Positions 39,506 through 48,608 of a stretch of 64,000 nucleotides of DNA are shown piece after piece. The translations under genes and the position numbers were made by a program. Positions within the stretch are counted from its first letter, which is position 1; the number at the start of each line of letters is the position of its first letter. The DNA is from QHXN01 sp963785125. GTDB lineage: Bacteria > Acidobacteriota > Blastocatellia > Pyrinomonadales > Pyrinomonadaceae. The notes under the pieces are model-generated. The model saw only the letters and a program-made list of their open reading frames with translations, ran no database searches and was not told where the DNA came from. The stretch lies in contig CAWATU010000008.1 in the NCBI GenBank assembly GCA_963785125.1, positions 1 to 64,000 of the forward strand, in the 5' to 3' direction.

Positions 39506-42468
39506 AAGATCGGTTGAAAGAGGAACGAGTTGAAGAACATCCGCGTCGTCGAGCGCCAGATGGCGCGGAAGTTCGGGTCTTCGGCGAAGAGGACGACGTG
39601 GCCGCGCCCCGTCGGCTCGTCGATGACGTAGCTGGTGCCGCGCAGCAGGCTTTCGGTCGTCGGCCAGATGAAGCCGGCGACGTGGAGCGGAAGCCCAGAG
39701 TCGTTGGAGAAGACGACCGCGTTCGTTCCCTCCTTCGACGGCCGGAAGAAGTAGGCCGACGCCACGAGCACGGGCATCGTCTCCTGCTCGTAGCCGTATG
39801 TGAGCGGCGTACGCCGGTCGAGCGTGGCGCGCATCAAGGCGCCGGGCACGGCCTCGGGCACGCGCCCCGGCCGCGCCGAAGGCGACGCGATGGGAGGCAG
39901 GTCGGGCGGTGCGCCCTCCATCTTCTCGGTCTGCGCGGATGAGACCTCCCGTTGCTCGGGCGTCGAGGTCGCCGCCTGCGCCTGCCGACGGCCGCGCTGC
40001 GGGTCTGTGTTCGCGCCGGCCGCATCCTGCGGCGTCGGCGTCGGACTGGCCTGCGCGGGCACGGCGCCGCCGCCCTCCGGTTTCTGGTCGTCCTCGTCGC
40101 TGCCGACGAGTCGCGCGGAGGTGAAGTTCACGTCCTTGAGCGCGCCGAAGACGGCCGCGCCTTTGACGAGAACGAGCGTGCCGCCGCGCTCGACCCAGCC
40201 GCGCAGGGCATCGACGCCGCCCTTGCCGAAGCGCGAGAAGTAAGCGCCCGCCGAGCCGTCCGGCAGGATGATGACGTTGTAGTTGTCGAGCTTCGCGCCC
40301 TTAATGGCGTCGATGGTCATTGGCGTGAAGTCCACGCCCATGCGGTCGAACGTCCACCACATCGCGCCGTAGCCGGTCGTGCTCACCGCGTCGTCGGCCG
40401 CGACGATGATCTTCGGCCGCCTGAGACTCACGACCGTCTCGGAGCCGACGCCCGTCTCACCCGTCTCGGGGAAACCCGTGCCGACGGCCGTCACGTCCAC
40501 GCCCGTGTCGCGCGCGAGTTCCACGATGCGCGCGTGCAGCGTCTCAGGATTGCGCGAGACGCGCGCCACGACCGTCCCGCGCGGCCAGTCACGCCCGCCC
40601 GCGCTCAGAGTTTTAGTCGAGACCGCGAGCTTGAACCCTTCGCGCAGCAGGCGGAAGACTAACGCGGCCGCGCCGTTCCTCTCATACGGAATGATGTACG
40701 CGACCTGCGCGCGCCCCGTCACGACGCCGGGGCGGATGAGCGCCGAGCCAAGCACGTAGAACGGCAGTTCGGGGTGCGTGATGGTAACGCCCGTCTCAGT
40801 CTCAACGCGCGAGGCTGGAATGGGCGGCAAGACCACGGGCGAGCCCGCGACCTCGATGTCGTCCTCAGTCCAGAAGGCATCGACGCCGAAAGCTAAGGGG
40901 AGCGACCACGAAGTGATGTCGTAGAAGCCGTACTCCTCCTTGAGCCCGCCGCGCCCGCGCCGCTCGTTGCGTGCGAAGCGTGCGAGCTGCTCGCGCTGGA
41001 AGGCTTCGTCCTGCGGCGTATGGACTTCGAGCAGCGCCTTTGCGATGCGCTTGGAGGGCTGCGCGAGGTCTACGACGTATGCGCCCGCGGGGAAGTCGCG
41101 CGTCGTCGTGGGCGCGTCCTTGCCCGAATAGTCGTGCGCGCGCGCCGAGCGGAAGGGCGCGGCAGTCCTCTTGACTTCGACGCCCGCGCGCAGAAGGTTC
41201 TCGATTAGTTCGGCCGCGCGGCCGGGGTCTCTGCCGGGCAGGATGACGAAGCGCCGGACGCGGCCCGTCCTTCCCTCTTCAATCGCCGTGCGCTTGAACT
41301 CGTAGAAGTCGCGCAGCCGCGCCTCGCGGTTCGTGGCGGCGGTGGCGAGCGTCGTCAAGCTGGCGACGAAGTGTTTGGCGATCCCTGAACGGAAGGTGAC
41401 GATGGTCTCGTCGTCGCGCTTCCAACGCAGACCCTTCCAGCCGCCCGCGTCCGTCTCGTAGGTCATGCCGGTCGCGCCCTGAAGCGCGGGCCAGGAGTCC
41501 CAGTAGCCGGGGTAGAAGAGGTCGAAGATGTCTCGGACGTAGAAGTCCCAGTTGCGCTGGTCGAACTGCGCGGCGTTGGCGCGGCCGAAGGCGGCGAGCC
41601 AGCGCTCGGTCTGCTCGGGCGGCAGGTTCGGGTTGACGGGCAGCGCGGCCGGCGGGAAGAAGAACTGCGAGGGCTGGCCGTGATGATCGACCGCCACCTG
41701 CGGATTCCATTCGAGGAAGGCGCGCTGCATGTTGCGCGTCTCGACCTGTGACGTAGCGATGTTGTCGCGGTTGAGGTCGAAGCGGTAGCGGTTGACGCGG
41801 CCGTAGACCGACCACGGCTCGTCGTGCTCGGCGGCCGAGGGCTCCGGGTCTCCGACGCCGAACGAGTTGTACCACGTCACAAAACGCTCGTGCCCGTCGG
41901 GGTTCGCGCAGACGTTGATGAGGGCGACGCTGTTGCGCAGGATGTCGAGCGTCGCGGGCTCGTCCGACGCGGCGAGCTGATAGAGCACCTGCATCATCGC
42001 CTCGAACGACGCCGACTCGTTGCCGTGGATGGTGTACTGAAGCCAGAGCGCGACCGGGGTATTGGAAGTGAGCCTCCGCGACTCTTCGGGCGAGAGCGTG
42101 CGCGGGTCGCTCAACTTCTTCAAGTTGGACTTGATCTCGTCGAGCCGCGCGATGTTCTCGGGCGCCGAGACGGCGACGACGTGCTGCATCCGGTACTCGT
42201 TCGTGAGCCCGATGTCGAAGACGCGCACGCGGTCGGGCGCGGCCTGCGCGATGGCTGCGATGACGCGCTCCATCAACGCGTAGTTGGTGTGGAACTCGCC
42301 CACGTCGTAGCGCAGAAGACTCTGCGGGCGCGGCACCTGCTGGCGGTAAGGCCCGCGCGTGTAGAAGTCGAAGCCGTCGCCCTGACCTTGCGCGGCGGCG
42401 GCGGGGCAGAGGGCTGTGAGCAGGAGCAACAGCGCGAGCGCCGCGCGCGGGCAGGCATTCTTCGTCAT
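39502..42468 (-). CDS. Secreted M14-family zinc carboxypeptidase-like protein
   Basis: 988 residues with a signal peptide (ALALLLLLTALCPAAAA). M14 catalytic domain ~50-400: zinc ligands His148 and Glu151 in YTIHGNESASFE, then the LNRDN substrate Arg (~234), zinc His ~262 in VAVDHHGQ, and the catalytic Glu338 in GMTYETD. The rest (~400-988) is an additional region with a class I amidotransferase-like fold hint (NVIILPDGSAGAYFSRFGKGG, LRGWVERGGTLVLVKGAAVF) and a disordered Pro/Gln/Thr insert near 830-890. Large acidobacterial M14 proteins share this layout; substrate unknown. The stop lies in a repeat arm. Confidence 0.88.
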   Translation of the reverse strand: MTKNACPRAALALLLLLTALCPAAAAQGQGDGFDFYTRGPYRQQVPRPQSLLRYDVGEFHTNYALMERVIAAIAQAAPDRVRVFDIGLTNEYRMQHVVAVSAPENIARLDEIKSNLKKLSDPRTLSPEESRRLTSNTPVALWLQYTIHGNESASFEAMMQVLYQLAASDEPATLDILRNSVALINVCANPDGHERFVTWYNSFGVGDPEPSAAEHDEPWSVYGRVNRYRFDLNRDNIATSQVETRNMQRAFLEWNPQVAVDHHGQPSQFFFPPAALPVNPNLPPEQTERWLAAFGRANAAQFDQRNWDFYVRDIFDLFYPGYWDSWPALQGATGMTYETDAGGWKGLRWKRDDETIVTFRSGIAKHFVASLTTLATAATNREARLRDFYEFKRTAIEEGRTGRVRRFVILPGRDPGRAAELIENLLRAGVEVKRTAAPFRSARAHDYSGKDAPTTTRDFPAGAYVVDLAQPSKRIAKALLEVHTPQDEAFQREQLARFARNERRGRGGLKEEYGFYDITSWSLPLAFGVDAFWTEDDIEVAGSPVVLPPIPASRVETETGVTITHPELPFYVLGSALIRPGVVTGRAQVAYIIPYERNGAAALVFRLLREGFKLAVSTKTLSAGGRDWPRGTVVARVSRNPETLHARIVELARDTGVDVTAVGTGFPETGETGVGSETVVSLRRPKIIVAADDAVSTTGYGAMWWTFDRMGVDFTPMTIDAIKGAKLDNYNVIILPDGSAGAYFSRFGKGGVDALRGWVERGGTLVLVKGAAVFGALKDVNFTSARLVGSDEDDQKPEGGGAVPAQASPTPTPQDAAGANTDPQRGRRQAQAATSTPEQREVSSAQTEKMEGAPPDLPPIASPSARPGRVPEAVPGALMRATLDRRTPLTYGYEQETMPVLVASAYFFRPSKEGTNAVVFSNDSGLPLHVAGFIWPTTESLLRGTSYVIDEPTGRGHVVLFAEDPNFRAIWRSTTRMFFNSFLFQPIF

Positions 42469-42591
42469 GGCTGGGCGGAGGGTCTTCTCTTTCGGCCGCG
42501 TGTGTGTTAAAGACAGCGGCGATATTAACCCGCCGCGCGCGCCTTCCCCAAGGGGCGCGCCGAACGGGGCTTCGACAGCGGGAGGCCGAGC

Positions 42592-42816
42592 ATGAGGGAC
42601 GCAGACTACACGACCAGCACGCAGGGCGAGGGGCGCTGCCCGCGCTGCGCCGAGGGGCCTTTGAAAGCCTGGTACGAGCTAAGCGAAGAGGAGCGCGAAG
42701 TGGCCGCGCGCCTCCCGGCCTCGGCCGACTTCACACAGCCCGAGCGCGCCGCCCGCCACCTCTTCTGCACCCGCTGCTGGTTCGAAGAGACCTCCGGCGC
42801 CCCCCGCAATGTTTGA
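42592..42816 (+). CDS. Small CxxC zinc-ribbon-like protein
   Basis: 74 residues beginning MRDADYTTSTQGEGRCPRCAEG, with GGGAGG 6 nt ahead of the ATG. Two CxxC pairs (CPRC near residue 17 and CTRC near 60) flank a helix SEEEREVAARLPASA; the pattern suggests a single zinc site. No family recognised. It overlaps neither neighbour and precedes the Uma2 gene by 13 bp. Confidence 0.6.
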   Translation: MRDADYTTSTQGEGRCPRCAEGPLKAWYELSEEEREVAARLPASADFTQPERAARHLFCTRCWFEETSGAPRNV

Positions 42817-42829
42817 GAGTGAGGAAACG

Positions 42830-43396
42830 ATGTCTTCTCAGCGTAAGACTTTACTGACCCCGGAAGAGTATCTGGCCGTTGAGCGCAGGTCTGAGGGCAG
42901 GAGCGAGTACCTGGCCGGGGAGGTGTTCGCGATGGTGGGGGCGAGCAAACGGCACAACCTCATCGTCTCGAACATCATCCGCGTGCTGGGCAATCAGTTG
43001 TTGGATCGCCCTTGCAACGTCTACCCCAGCGATATGCGCGTGAAGGTAGGCCCGCTCGGGAAATACACCTACCCGGACGTGGTCGTCGCCTGTGAGGAGG
43101 AGTTGTTCGACGACGCGGAGAACGACACGCTGCTTAACCCGGTCGTCATCTTCGAGGTCTTGTCGGAGTCCACAGAAGCCTACGACCGCGGCAAGAAGTT
43201 CGAGCACTACCAGTACATCGAATCCCTCAAGGTATACCTGCTCGTCGCACAAGACCCTTACCGGGTCGAGCAGTTCGTCCGGCAGGGCGAGCGTGACTGG
43301 ACGTATTCCGAGTACCACGCCGCCGAGGACGTGTTGAGGATCGGCGTCATCGGCTGTGAGCTTACCCTGAAAGACGTGTATGCAAAGGTCATTTAG
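42830..43396 (+). CDS. Uma2 family (DUF820) putative endonuclease
   Basis: Start MSSQRKTLLTPEEYLAVERRS at 42830 (GTGAGGAAACG upstream). 188 residues of the Uma2/DUF820 PD-(D/E)xK fold: LTPEEYLAVERRSEGRSEYLAGEVF, FAMVGASKRHNLIVSNIIRVL (in pieces), YPDVVVACEEE with the catalytic Asp, NPVVIFEVLSEST with the Glu, and KKFEHYQYIESLKVYLLV. These genes are numerous in cyanobacteria and Acidobacteria, and are regarded as mobile nucleases of unknown target. No partner gene suggests a defence system here. Confidence 0.88.
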   Translation: MSSQRKTLLTPEEYLAVERRSEGRSEYLAGEVFAMVGASKRHNLIVSNIIRVLGNQLLDRPCNVYPSDMRVKVGPLGKYTYPDVVVACEEELFDDAENDTLLNPVVIFEVLSESTEAYDRGKKFEHYQYIESLKVYLLVAQDPYRVEQFVRQGERDWTYSEYHAAEDVLRIGVIGCELTLKDVYAKVI

Positions 43397-43442
43397 GCAT
43401 TCAACCGTCCCCGCCGGAGGCCGTTGGAAGGAGTGATGTACT

Positions 43443-43985
43443 GTGTGGCACACGCTGAAGTTGATGCTCGACCGCGCGAGCGCGGAGGCGTGGCAGGTGA
43501 TTGTGGCGGTTGCGTTGTGCCTGCTGTTGCCGGCGTTGGCGGCGCTGGTGTTGTGGCCGGCGGGGATGGCCGGGGTGGGGTTCACGCTGTTGAAGGGGTT
43601 CGGGCTCTTCTGGGTCGTCGTCGCGGTGCTGTTCGTGGTGGCGGCGTGGGTGCAGAGGCGTTTGCGCGTGGACTTGCACTCGCACCCGGACGCGTTCGTC
43701 GTGTCGAACCTGCTCGTCGGCGGCATCCTCATGCTCGGCTGGACGGCCTTTGCGGCGCTCCTGATGCGGGACGCGGCGGCGGTCGCGGGGCTGTGGGTGG
43801 CGGGCGGGCTCTACCTGCTGGGGCTTTTGTCGGGCGGCGTGGCGTGTCAGGTGTTGGGGTCGTTCTACAACGGGCAAATCTACAAGCTCGCGTGCCTGCT
43901 CATCGCGTGTGCGGGCTTCGTCCTCTTCGTCGTGTGGCCGGCGGCGGCGCGCGCCACCTTCGGCCGGCTCTTCGGACTCTTCTAA
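43443..43985 (+). CDS. Four- or five-helix integral membrane protein
   Basis: 180 residues from a GTG at 43443 preceded by GGAAGGAG at 43425-43432; an ATG at 43436 is in another frame. Hydrophobic segments: ~18-38 (VIVAVALCLLLPALAALVLW), ~46-66 (FTLLKGFGLFWVVVAVLFVV), ~88-108, ~118-138 and ~150-170. A conserved-looking turn (RVDLHSHPDAFVVSNLLVGG) lies between helices 2 and 3. No family recognised, no catalytic residues. Nearby genes give no hint. Confidence 0.65.
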   Translation: MWHTLKLMLDRASAEAWQVIVAVALCLLLPALAALVLWPAGMAGVGFTLLKGFGLFWVVVAVLFVVAAWVQRRLRVDLHSHPDAFVVSNLLVGGILMLGWTAFAALLMRDAAAVAGLWVAGGLYLLGLLSGGVACQVLGSFYNGQIYKLACLLIACAGFVLFVVWPAAARATFGRLFGLF

Positions 43986-44137
43986 AGGCGCGAGGCGCGG
44001 CCGTGCAAAATGGGCCTTGCTTAATCCGCGATTCCGAGTATCATCTGAGTCCACTTCACCCGAAGTCAGCCCCGTGCGGAAACCTATCCTCGCCGCCGAA
44101 ACAGTAAGCAGACCCGCTCCCGGAGGAGTTTCAGAAG

Positions 44138-44860
44138 ATGAAGAGGATGCTCTACGGCTTCGCTTTCGCGCTGTTGGCCGCCGCGCTGCTCGTCCCCTCG
44201 ACGGCGGCCGACGACCCCTTGGCGACCGTCATCAAGCAGGAGGGCAACACCGTCTCGCTCGACCTGAGGTTCGACAAGAAGAGGCAGAACACCGTCCAGC
44301 ACGTCCTCTCCTTCCTCGACTACGGGGCGAACGGGTACGCGACCGGCTTCGTCGTCGGCGACCGGCTCGTGATGACCGCCTACCACGTCGTTTCGGGCAA
44401 ACTGAGCGCGTCGAAGAAGACGCAGCTCGGCTTCGGTGCGAAGGACGAGCTGGAGGTCAAGGCGTACGTCAACGGCTGTCAGGCCGAGGTCTTGCGCGTG
44501 GACGAGGAGGCCGACCTCGCGCTGCTGCGCGTCTGCCGCACGCCGAAGCGGGCGGGCGCGCCCGCCTTCCAGGCGACCATGAGCGAGGACGAGCGGCTCC
44601 TGCTCATCGCGCGCCCGAACGGCGAGAAGAGCGTCCGGCGCGGCAAGTTCTCCGGCCCCTACACGTTCCGCGGCAAGCAGTACTGGTCGGCCAAGATCGA
44701 CGGCCACGACGGCTTCTCCGGCAGCCCCGTCTACAACGACCGCGCGCAGATCGTCGGCGTCTTCAGCGGCTACGACTGGGAGCGCAAGCTCGGCGTCATC
44801 AGCCCCGGCGAGCGCGCACAGAAGCTGCTCGAAGACTACAACACAACGCCAAAGCAGTAG
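44138..44860 (+). CDS. Secreted trypsin-like serine protease
   Basis: 240 residues with a signal peptide (MKRMLYGFAFALLAAALLVP...TAA). The S1-type catalytic triad is present: His in VMTAYHVVSGK, Asp in EADLALLRVC, Ser in DGFSGSPVYNDR. It lacks PDZ domains, so is a short HtrA-unlike exported protease. The protein ends NTTPKQ-stop, and its last codons belong to an inverted repeat whose other arm encodes the last codons of the convergent glnE. Upstream gap 43986-44137 has no feature of note beyond GGAGGAG before the ATG. Confidence 0.85.
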   Translation: MKRMLYGFAFALLAAALLVPSTAADDPLATVIKQEGNTVSLDLRFDKKRQNTVQHVLSFLDYGANGYATGFVVGDRLVMTAYHVVSGKLSASKKTQLGFGAKDELEVKAYVNGCQAEVLRVDEEADLALLRVCRTPKRAGAPAFQATMSEDERLLLIARPNGEKSVRRGKFSGPYTFRGKQYWSAKIDGHDGFSGSPVYNDRAQIVGVFSGYDWERKLGVISPGERAQKLLEDYNTTPKQ

Positions 44861-44953
44861 ACAGTATTCAGTAGAAAGACAAAGCGGCGCGCTCGGTCTA
44901 AAGGCTGAGACGCGCCGCCTCTCTTTTTCTACTGACTACTGTCTACTGCTTTG
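44850..44953. terminator. 26-bp inverted repeat whose arms end both convergent genes (protease/glnE)
   Basis: Arms 44850-44875 and 44928-44953 match at 25 of 26. Left arm contains the protease codons CCAAAGCAGTAG (PKQ-stop); right arm contains on the minus strand ACAAAGCAGTAG (TKQ-stop), the end of glnE. Words are CAGTAGAC/CAGTATTC. An inner hairpin (GCGGCGCG 44884-44891 with 44911-44918) is followed by CTCTCTTTTT, a good intrinsic terminator. Confidence 0.9.
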
Positions 44954-47930
44954 TTGCCGACGTGAGTCTCTCGTAGGCGGCGCGCACGGCCGACATGCGC
45001 GCCGCCAGTTCTTGCGTGAGTTCGGCGGGCGAGTCGAAGCGTGCCCGGCGCGCGAGGTCGCGCAGGACAGGGTGATCCTGCGCCGCTGGCAGGCGCGTCG
45101 AGCGCCCCGCGAGCAGGCGCAGTTCGTGGTCAACCCTCCGCAGCAGCAGATACCCCTCGCGCAACGCCTCGTAATCCTCCCCGGACAGAGAGCCGGCCTC
45201 GCGCAGTCGCGTGAGCGTCGCGCCCGTCGAGCGGTCTTCGCCCGCGTCCGGCCGCCGGTCGCGCAGTTGCAGATAGCGCGCGGCGAAGTACACGTCGAGC
45301 ATCCCGCCCGCGCCGTACTTGATGTCGGTCGAGCGCGCCGCGCCGCGCTCGCGCTCCAGACGTTCGCGCACACGCCGCGTCTCGGCAGCGAGGAGCGCGG
45401 CGCCTGTGCCCGCGGCCCCTTCGTGCACGGCCGCGCGTGCGCGCGACTCCACCGCGCGGCCGAACTCCTGGTCGCCCGCCACCGCCCGCAGCTTCACGTG
45501 CGCCAGCCACTCCCAGACGCCCGCGCGCCCGCGCAGGTACTCGACGAACGCGCGCGACGAAGAGGCGAGCGGCCCGTTCTTGCCGTCGGGGCGCAGCCGC
45601 AGGTCTACGCGGTAGAGCGAGCCGTCGCGCGTGAGGCTTGAGAGCGCGTTGACGAGCAGCTCGACCATGCGCGCGTACGCCTCCTCGTGCGTCAAACCTT
45701 TAATCGGCGACGGCACCTCCTCGTCGTAGACGAGCACGAGGTCGAGGTCGGAGCCATAGTCCATCCCGCCGCTGGCGAGCCTCCCCAGACCCAGCGCGGC
45801 GAGGCGCGGCCCCGCCGCCAGACGCCCGTAGCGCCGCGCCATCTCCCTCCGCGCGACGAGGAGCCCCACGTTGATGCTCGCCGCGGCAAGCTGTGTCTGA
45901 AGCGCGTTCGACTCCTGCAAGGTCAGCTCGCCCGCCGCGTCGCGCGCACCGATCTCGACGACGAGGTGTGTCCACGCGCGTCGGAGAGCGGCCAGCTCGC
46001 CGCGGAATGTGCGCTCGCCGTCCACGGCCACGCGCAGCAGTGCGCGCTGGTCGCGCGCGAAGACCTGCGCGGCCGGCGTCGCCACCGAAGGGATGAGCGC
46101 CGGGCTCGCCGTCAGCACTTCGCCGAAGTGCTCCGACGCGCCGCACAGCCTCACCAAACCCCGCAGCGCCTCCGTCGAAAAGCCCTCGCCCCCCGTGCTC
46201 TTCGCGAGCGAGGCGCCGACGCGCGCAGACAGCAGGAGCGCACGGCGCCTGTTCAGAGAGCGCGCAGCCTCCTCGCGCAGCAGCCGCTCGACCTCCTCCG
46301 CCCTGTGCGGCTCGTCGCCGACGCGCGCGAGCCCCTGCGCGAAGGCCGCCGCCGCCGCGTGGACGTTCAAGTCCTCCGCCGCCCCCGCCGGCTCGTGCGT
46401 TGAAGGCGTGTGAGCTTGAGTCGTCAACGCTGCTTGAGTTTCGGCGACACCAGACTCGGAGTCCTCCGAGTCGGAGGCGGCGCCCGCATCCGCGCTGACC
46501 CGAACCGCAGTCCCGACACCACGACTTTCATCCTCAACGTCGAAGACGCGCGCGAAGGCTCGACTCACGGCGGAGGTATGTCGGCGGAGGGCTTCGTCGA
46601 ACTCTTCCGTCGCGCGCTCGGGCGCGAAGTGCATGCGGCGCGCGAGCAGAGCGCGGCGGCCGGGGTCTTCGGGCACGCTGTGCGTCTGCAAGCCCTGCTC
46701 CATCTGTAAGCGGTGTTCGACCGTGCGCAGGAAGTTGTAAGCGTCGGACAGCTCACTCCGCTCGCGCTCGTCGATGAGGCCGCGGTCGGCGAGCCGCCCC
46801 AGAGAGATGAGCGTGTGCGGCGCCTGCAACCAAGCGTCGCGCCCGCCGTGCGCGAGTTGGAGCGCCTGCGCGACGAACTCGATCTCGCGGATGCCGCCGC
46901 GCCCGAGCTTGACGTTGAAGCCGCGCGACTCTTCGGCGTGGAAGCGGTCGATCTTCTGCTTGGCGAGCCGCACGTCGGCGAGCGCCTGCGCCACCGTCTG
47001 CTCCTGCCGGTAGACGCGATGCCGCAGCCCTTCACTGAAGCGCGCGAAGAGCGTCTGCGAGCCCGCGGCCGCGCGCGCGCGGATGAGCACCTGCAACTCC
47101 CATGCGTGCGCCTTCTCGCGGTAGTAGCGCAGCGCCTCTGCGAGCGAGACGGCGAGCGCCCCGTCCCGCCCGTGCGGCCTCAAACGCAAATCAACTCTGT
47201 AAGCGGCACCCTCGCCCGCGGGGCTCCCGACGATGCGCGCGACGCGCTCGGCCAGGCGAACGAAGAACTCGCGGTTCGTCGTCGCGCCGCGCTCGCCCGC
47301 GCCCGAGGTCTCGCCGTCTTCGGAGTAGAGGAAGAGGAGGTCGATGTCGGACGAGTAGTTCAGCTCGCGCGACCCGAGCTTGCCGAGCGCGACGACCGTC
47401 ACCTCGGCCGCCGTCTTGCGCCCGCGCGCGTCCTCGCACTGCGGCGCGCCGTAAAGATTCTCAAGCTCCTGCCGCGCGAGCGAGAGCGCGTGGACGAGCG
47501 CGGCGTCGGCGAGGTTCGAAAGCTCCTCGGTCGTCTCGACCAGGTTCGTGGCGTGGCGTATGTCGTGGAGGTAGACGCGCAGAAGCTCGCGGCGGCGGAA
47601 GCGCGCAAGCTGTACCTGCGGGCTAACCTGCGTGTGCGTCAGCGCGAAGCGCGCCAGAGATTCGCTCAGCTCCTCGGTCGCACGGACGCGCGCGTCCGTG
47701 CGCTCGCGCGCGAGCCAGCTCAGGTAATCCGAGTTCTGTTCGAGCGTCGTCCCGAGCAGAGGGCTCCACGCCGCGAGCGTCAGCGCGTCGGACAGAAGCC
47801 CCTTGTCGCGCGCGAAGGCGCGTGCGGCGCGTGTGTGCGCCGCGGTGACGCGCTCGTAGAAGAAGCGCGCGCCCTCTGGGTCGGGCAGCTCGCGGATGAG
47901 TGATTCGGTTTTTTCGTCCGGCGCCGGCAA
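44943..47930 (-). CDS. glnE: Glutamine synthetase adenylyltransferase/deadenylase
   Basis: 995 residues, normal length. Two nucleotidyltransferase domains: deadenylase site GSRELNYSSDIDLLFLY (Asp195, Asp197) and adenylyltransferase site GRLASGGMDYGSDLDLVLVYDEE (given in two parts, ~720-740), plus KLGRGGIREIEF and RVDLRLRPHGRDG / RVDLRLRPDGKNG after each. The enzyme modifies a Tyr in GlnA. A stop lies four codons upstream, so the first possible codon is TTG at 47930; no strong ribosome site. The ends carry KQ-stop within a repeat arm. glnA lies 680 bp away on the same strand, with one gene on the other strand between them. Confidence 0.95.
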   Translation of the reverse strand: MPAPDEKTESLIRELPDPEGARFFYERVTAAHTRAARAFARDKGLLSDALTLAAWSPLLGTTLEQNSDYLSWLARERTDARVRATEELSESLARFALTHTQVSPQVQLARFRRRELLRVYLHDIRHATNLVETTEELSNLADAALVHALSLARQELENLYGAPQCEDARGRKTAAEVTVVALGKLGSRELNYSSDIDLLFLYSEDGETSGAGERGATTNREFFVRLAERVARIVGSPAGEGAAYRVDLRLRPHGRDGALAVSLAEALRYYREKAHAWELQVLIRARAAAGSQTLFARFSEGLRHRVYRQEQTVAQALADVRLAKQKIDRFHAEESRGFNVKLGRGGIREIEFVAQALQLAHGGRDAWLQAPHTLISLGRLADRGLIDERERSELSDAYNFLRTVEHRLQMEQGLQTHSVPEDPGRRALLARRMHFAPERATEEFDEALRRHTSAVSRAFARVFDVEDESRGVGTAVRVSADAGAASDSEDSESGVAETQAALTTQAHTPSTHEPAGAAEDLNVHAAAAAFAQGLARVGDEPHRAEEVERLLREEAARSLNRRRALLLSARVGASLAKSTGGEGFSTEALRGLVRLCGASEHFGEVLTASPALIPSVATPAAQVFARDQRALLRVAVDGERTFRGELAALRRAWTHLVVEIGARDAAGELTLQESNALQTQLAAASINVGLLVARREMARRYGRLAAGPRLAALGLGRLASGGMDYGSDLDLVLVYDEEVPSPIKGLTHEEAYARMVELLVNALSSLTRDGSLYRVDLRLRPDGKNGPLASSSRAFVEYLRGRAGVWEWLAHVKLRAVAGDQEFGRAVESRARAAVHEGAAGTGAALLAAETRRVRERLERERGAARSTDIKYGAGGMLDVYFAARYLQLRDRRPDAGEDRSTGATLTRLREAGSLSGEDYEALREGYLLLRRVDHELRLLAGRSTRLPAAQDHPVLRDLARRARFDSPAELTQELAARMSAVRAAYERLTSATKQ

Positions 47931-48088
47931 GGTGGTGATATATTACGCGGCCGCCGACAGCGTAGGCCAGCGGTTCAAGCGGCCCGCCAGCCTTGAAGAG
48001 AGTCCGCGGGGCTTCTTTCAAACCCGCGCCACCAACAGACCTGAATCGCTGACCGCCGGCGGAGGTCGGGCCGGCAAGGAGGAGTTGC

Positions 48089-48463
48089 ATGAAGAGATTT
48101 GCAATCACCGCTTCCGTCGCCGCCGCGGCGCTGCTGCTGGCGGCGCTCGCCTACGGCGCGGCCGCGCCGCAGATGAAGACGCACCAGTTCCGCTGCACGG
48201 ACAAGAACACGTCCCTCTACTTCGTCGTCTACGAGCGGGGCGGGAGCCTCGCGGGCGGCCACATGTATGTCGAGAACATGCAGGTCGGCGTGCTCGCGCC
48301 GGAGAACGCGGGCACGGGCGTCATCAAGGCCCCGGTCGTCGGCAACACCGCGACCAACATCGCCTTCCAGCTCCACAAGTCGCCGGGCAGCGTCATGGTC
48401 GCCAACTACGGCTCCGACCCGAAACGCGTAGAGGTCTGCAAGGCGAGTTACAAGTATCAGTAG
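48089..48463 (+). CDS. Small secreted protein of unknown function
   Basis: 124 residues, GGAGGAGTTGC before ATG 48089. Signal peptide MKRFAITASVAAAALLLAALA and a mature chain of beta character (KTHQFRCTDKNTSLYFVVYERGG, GHMYVENMQVGVLAP, NIAFQLHKSPGSVMVANYG) with two cysteines that could form one disulfide (FRCTD and EVCKAS). No family recognised. It stands between glnE and glnA but on the opposite strand. Ends KYQ-stop at the edge of a repeat arm. Confidence 0.6.
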   Translation: MKRFAITASVAAAALLLAALAYGAAAPQMKTHQFRCTDKNTSLYFVVYERGGSLAGGHMYVENMQVGVLAPENAGTGVIKAPVVGNTATNIAFQLHKSPGSVMVANYGSDPKRVEVCKASYKYQ

Positions 48464-48605
48464 ACAGTAGGCAGATGGCAGTAGGCAGTTAGACGGAATC
48501 GAAGGTAGTCAAAAGAATCGGAGGCGGCGAGTCGCTAAGCTCGCCGCCTCCGATTCTTTCAGGCCGCCTTTTTGCTTCAACTGCCTACTGCCATCTGCCT
48601 ACTGT
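48464..48605. terminator. Perfect 27-bp inverted repeat of CAGTAGGCAGATGG words around an 18-bp hairpin
   Basis: Outer arms 48464-48490 and 48579-48605 are exact complements over 27 bp. The inner stem 48514-48531/48540-48557 (AGAATCGGAGGCGGCGAG) is exact over 18 bp and is copy 3 of the GGAGGCGGCGAG hairpin. It lies between the convergent secreted protein and glnA. Confidence 0.9.
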
Positions 48606-48608
48606 TCC

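Noticed and set aside
39514..42510. Long plus-strand open frames across the M14 peptidase gene
   Set aside because: Same reason: composition of shadow frames, and the minus-strand frame has complete zinc-peptidase motifs.
45012..47903. Long plus-strand frames inside glnE
   Set aside because: Shadow frames; glnE motifs are intact on the minus strand.
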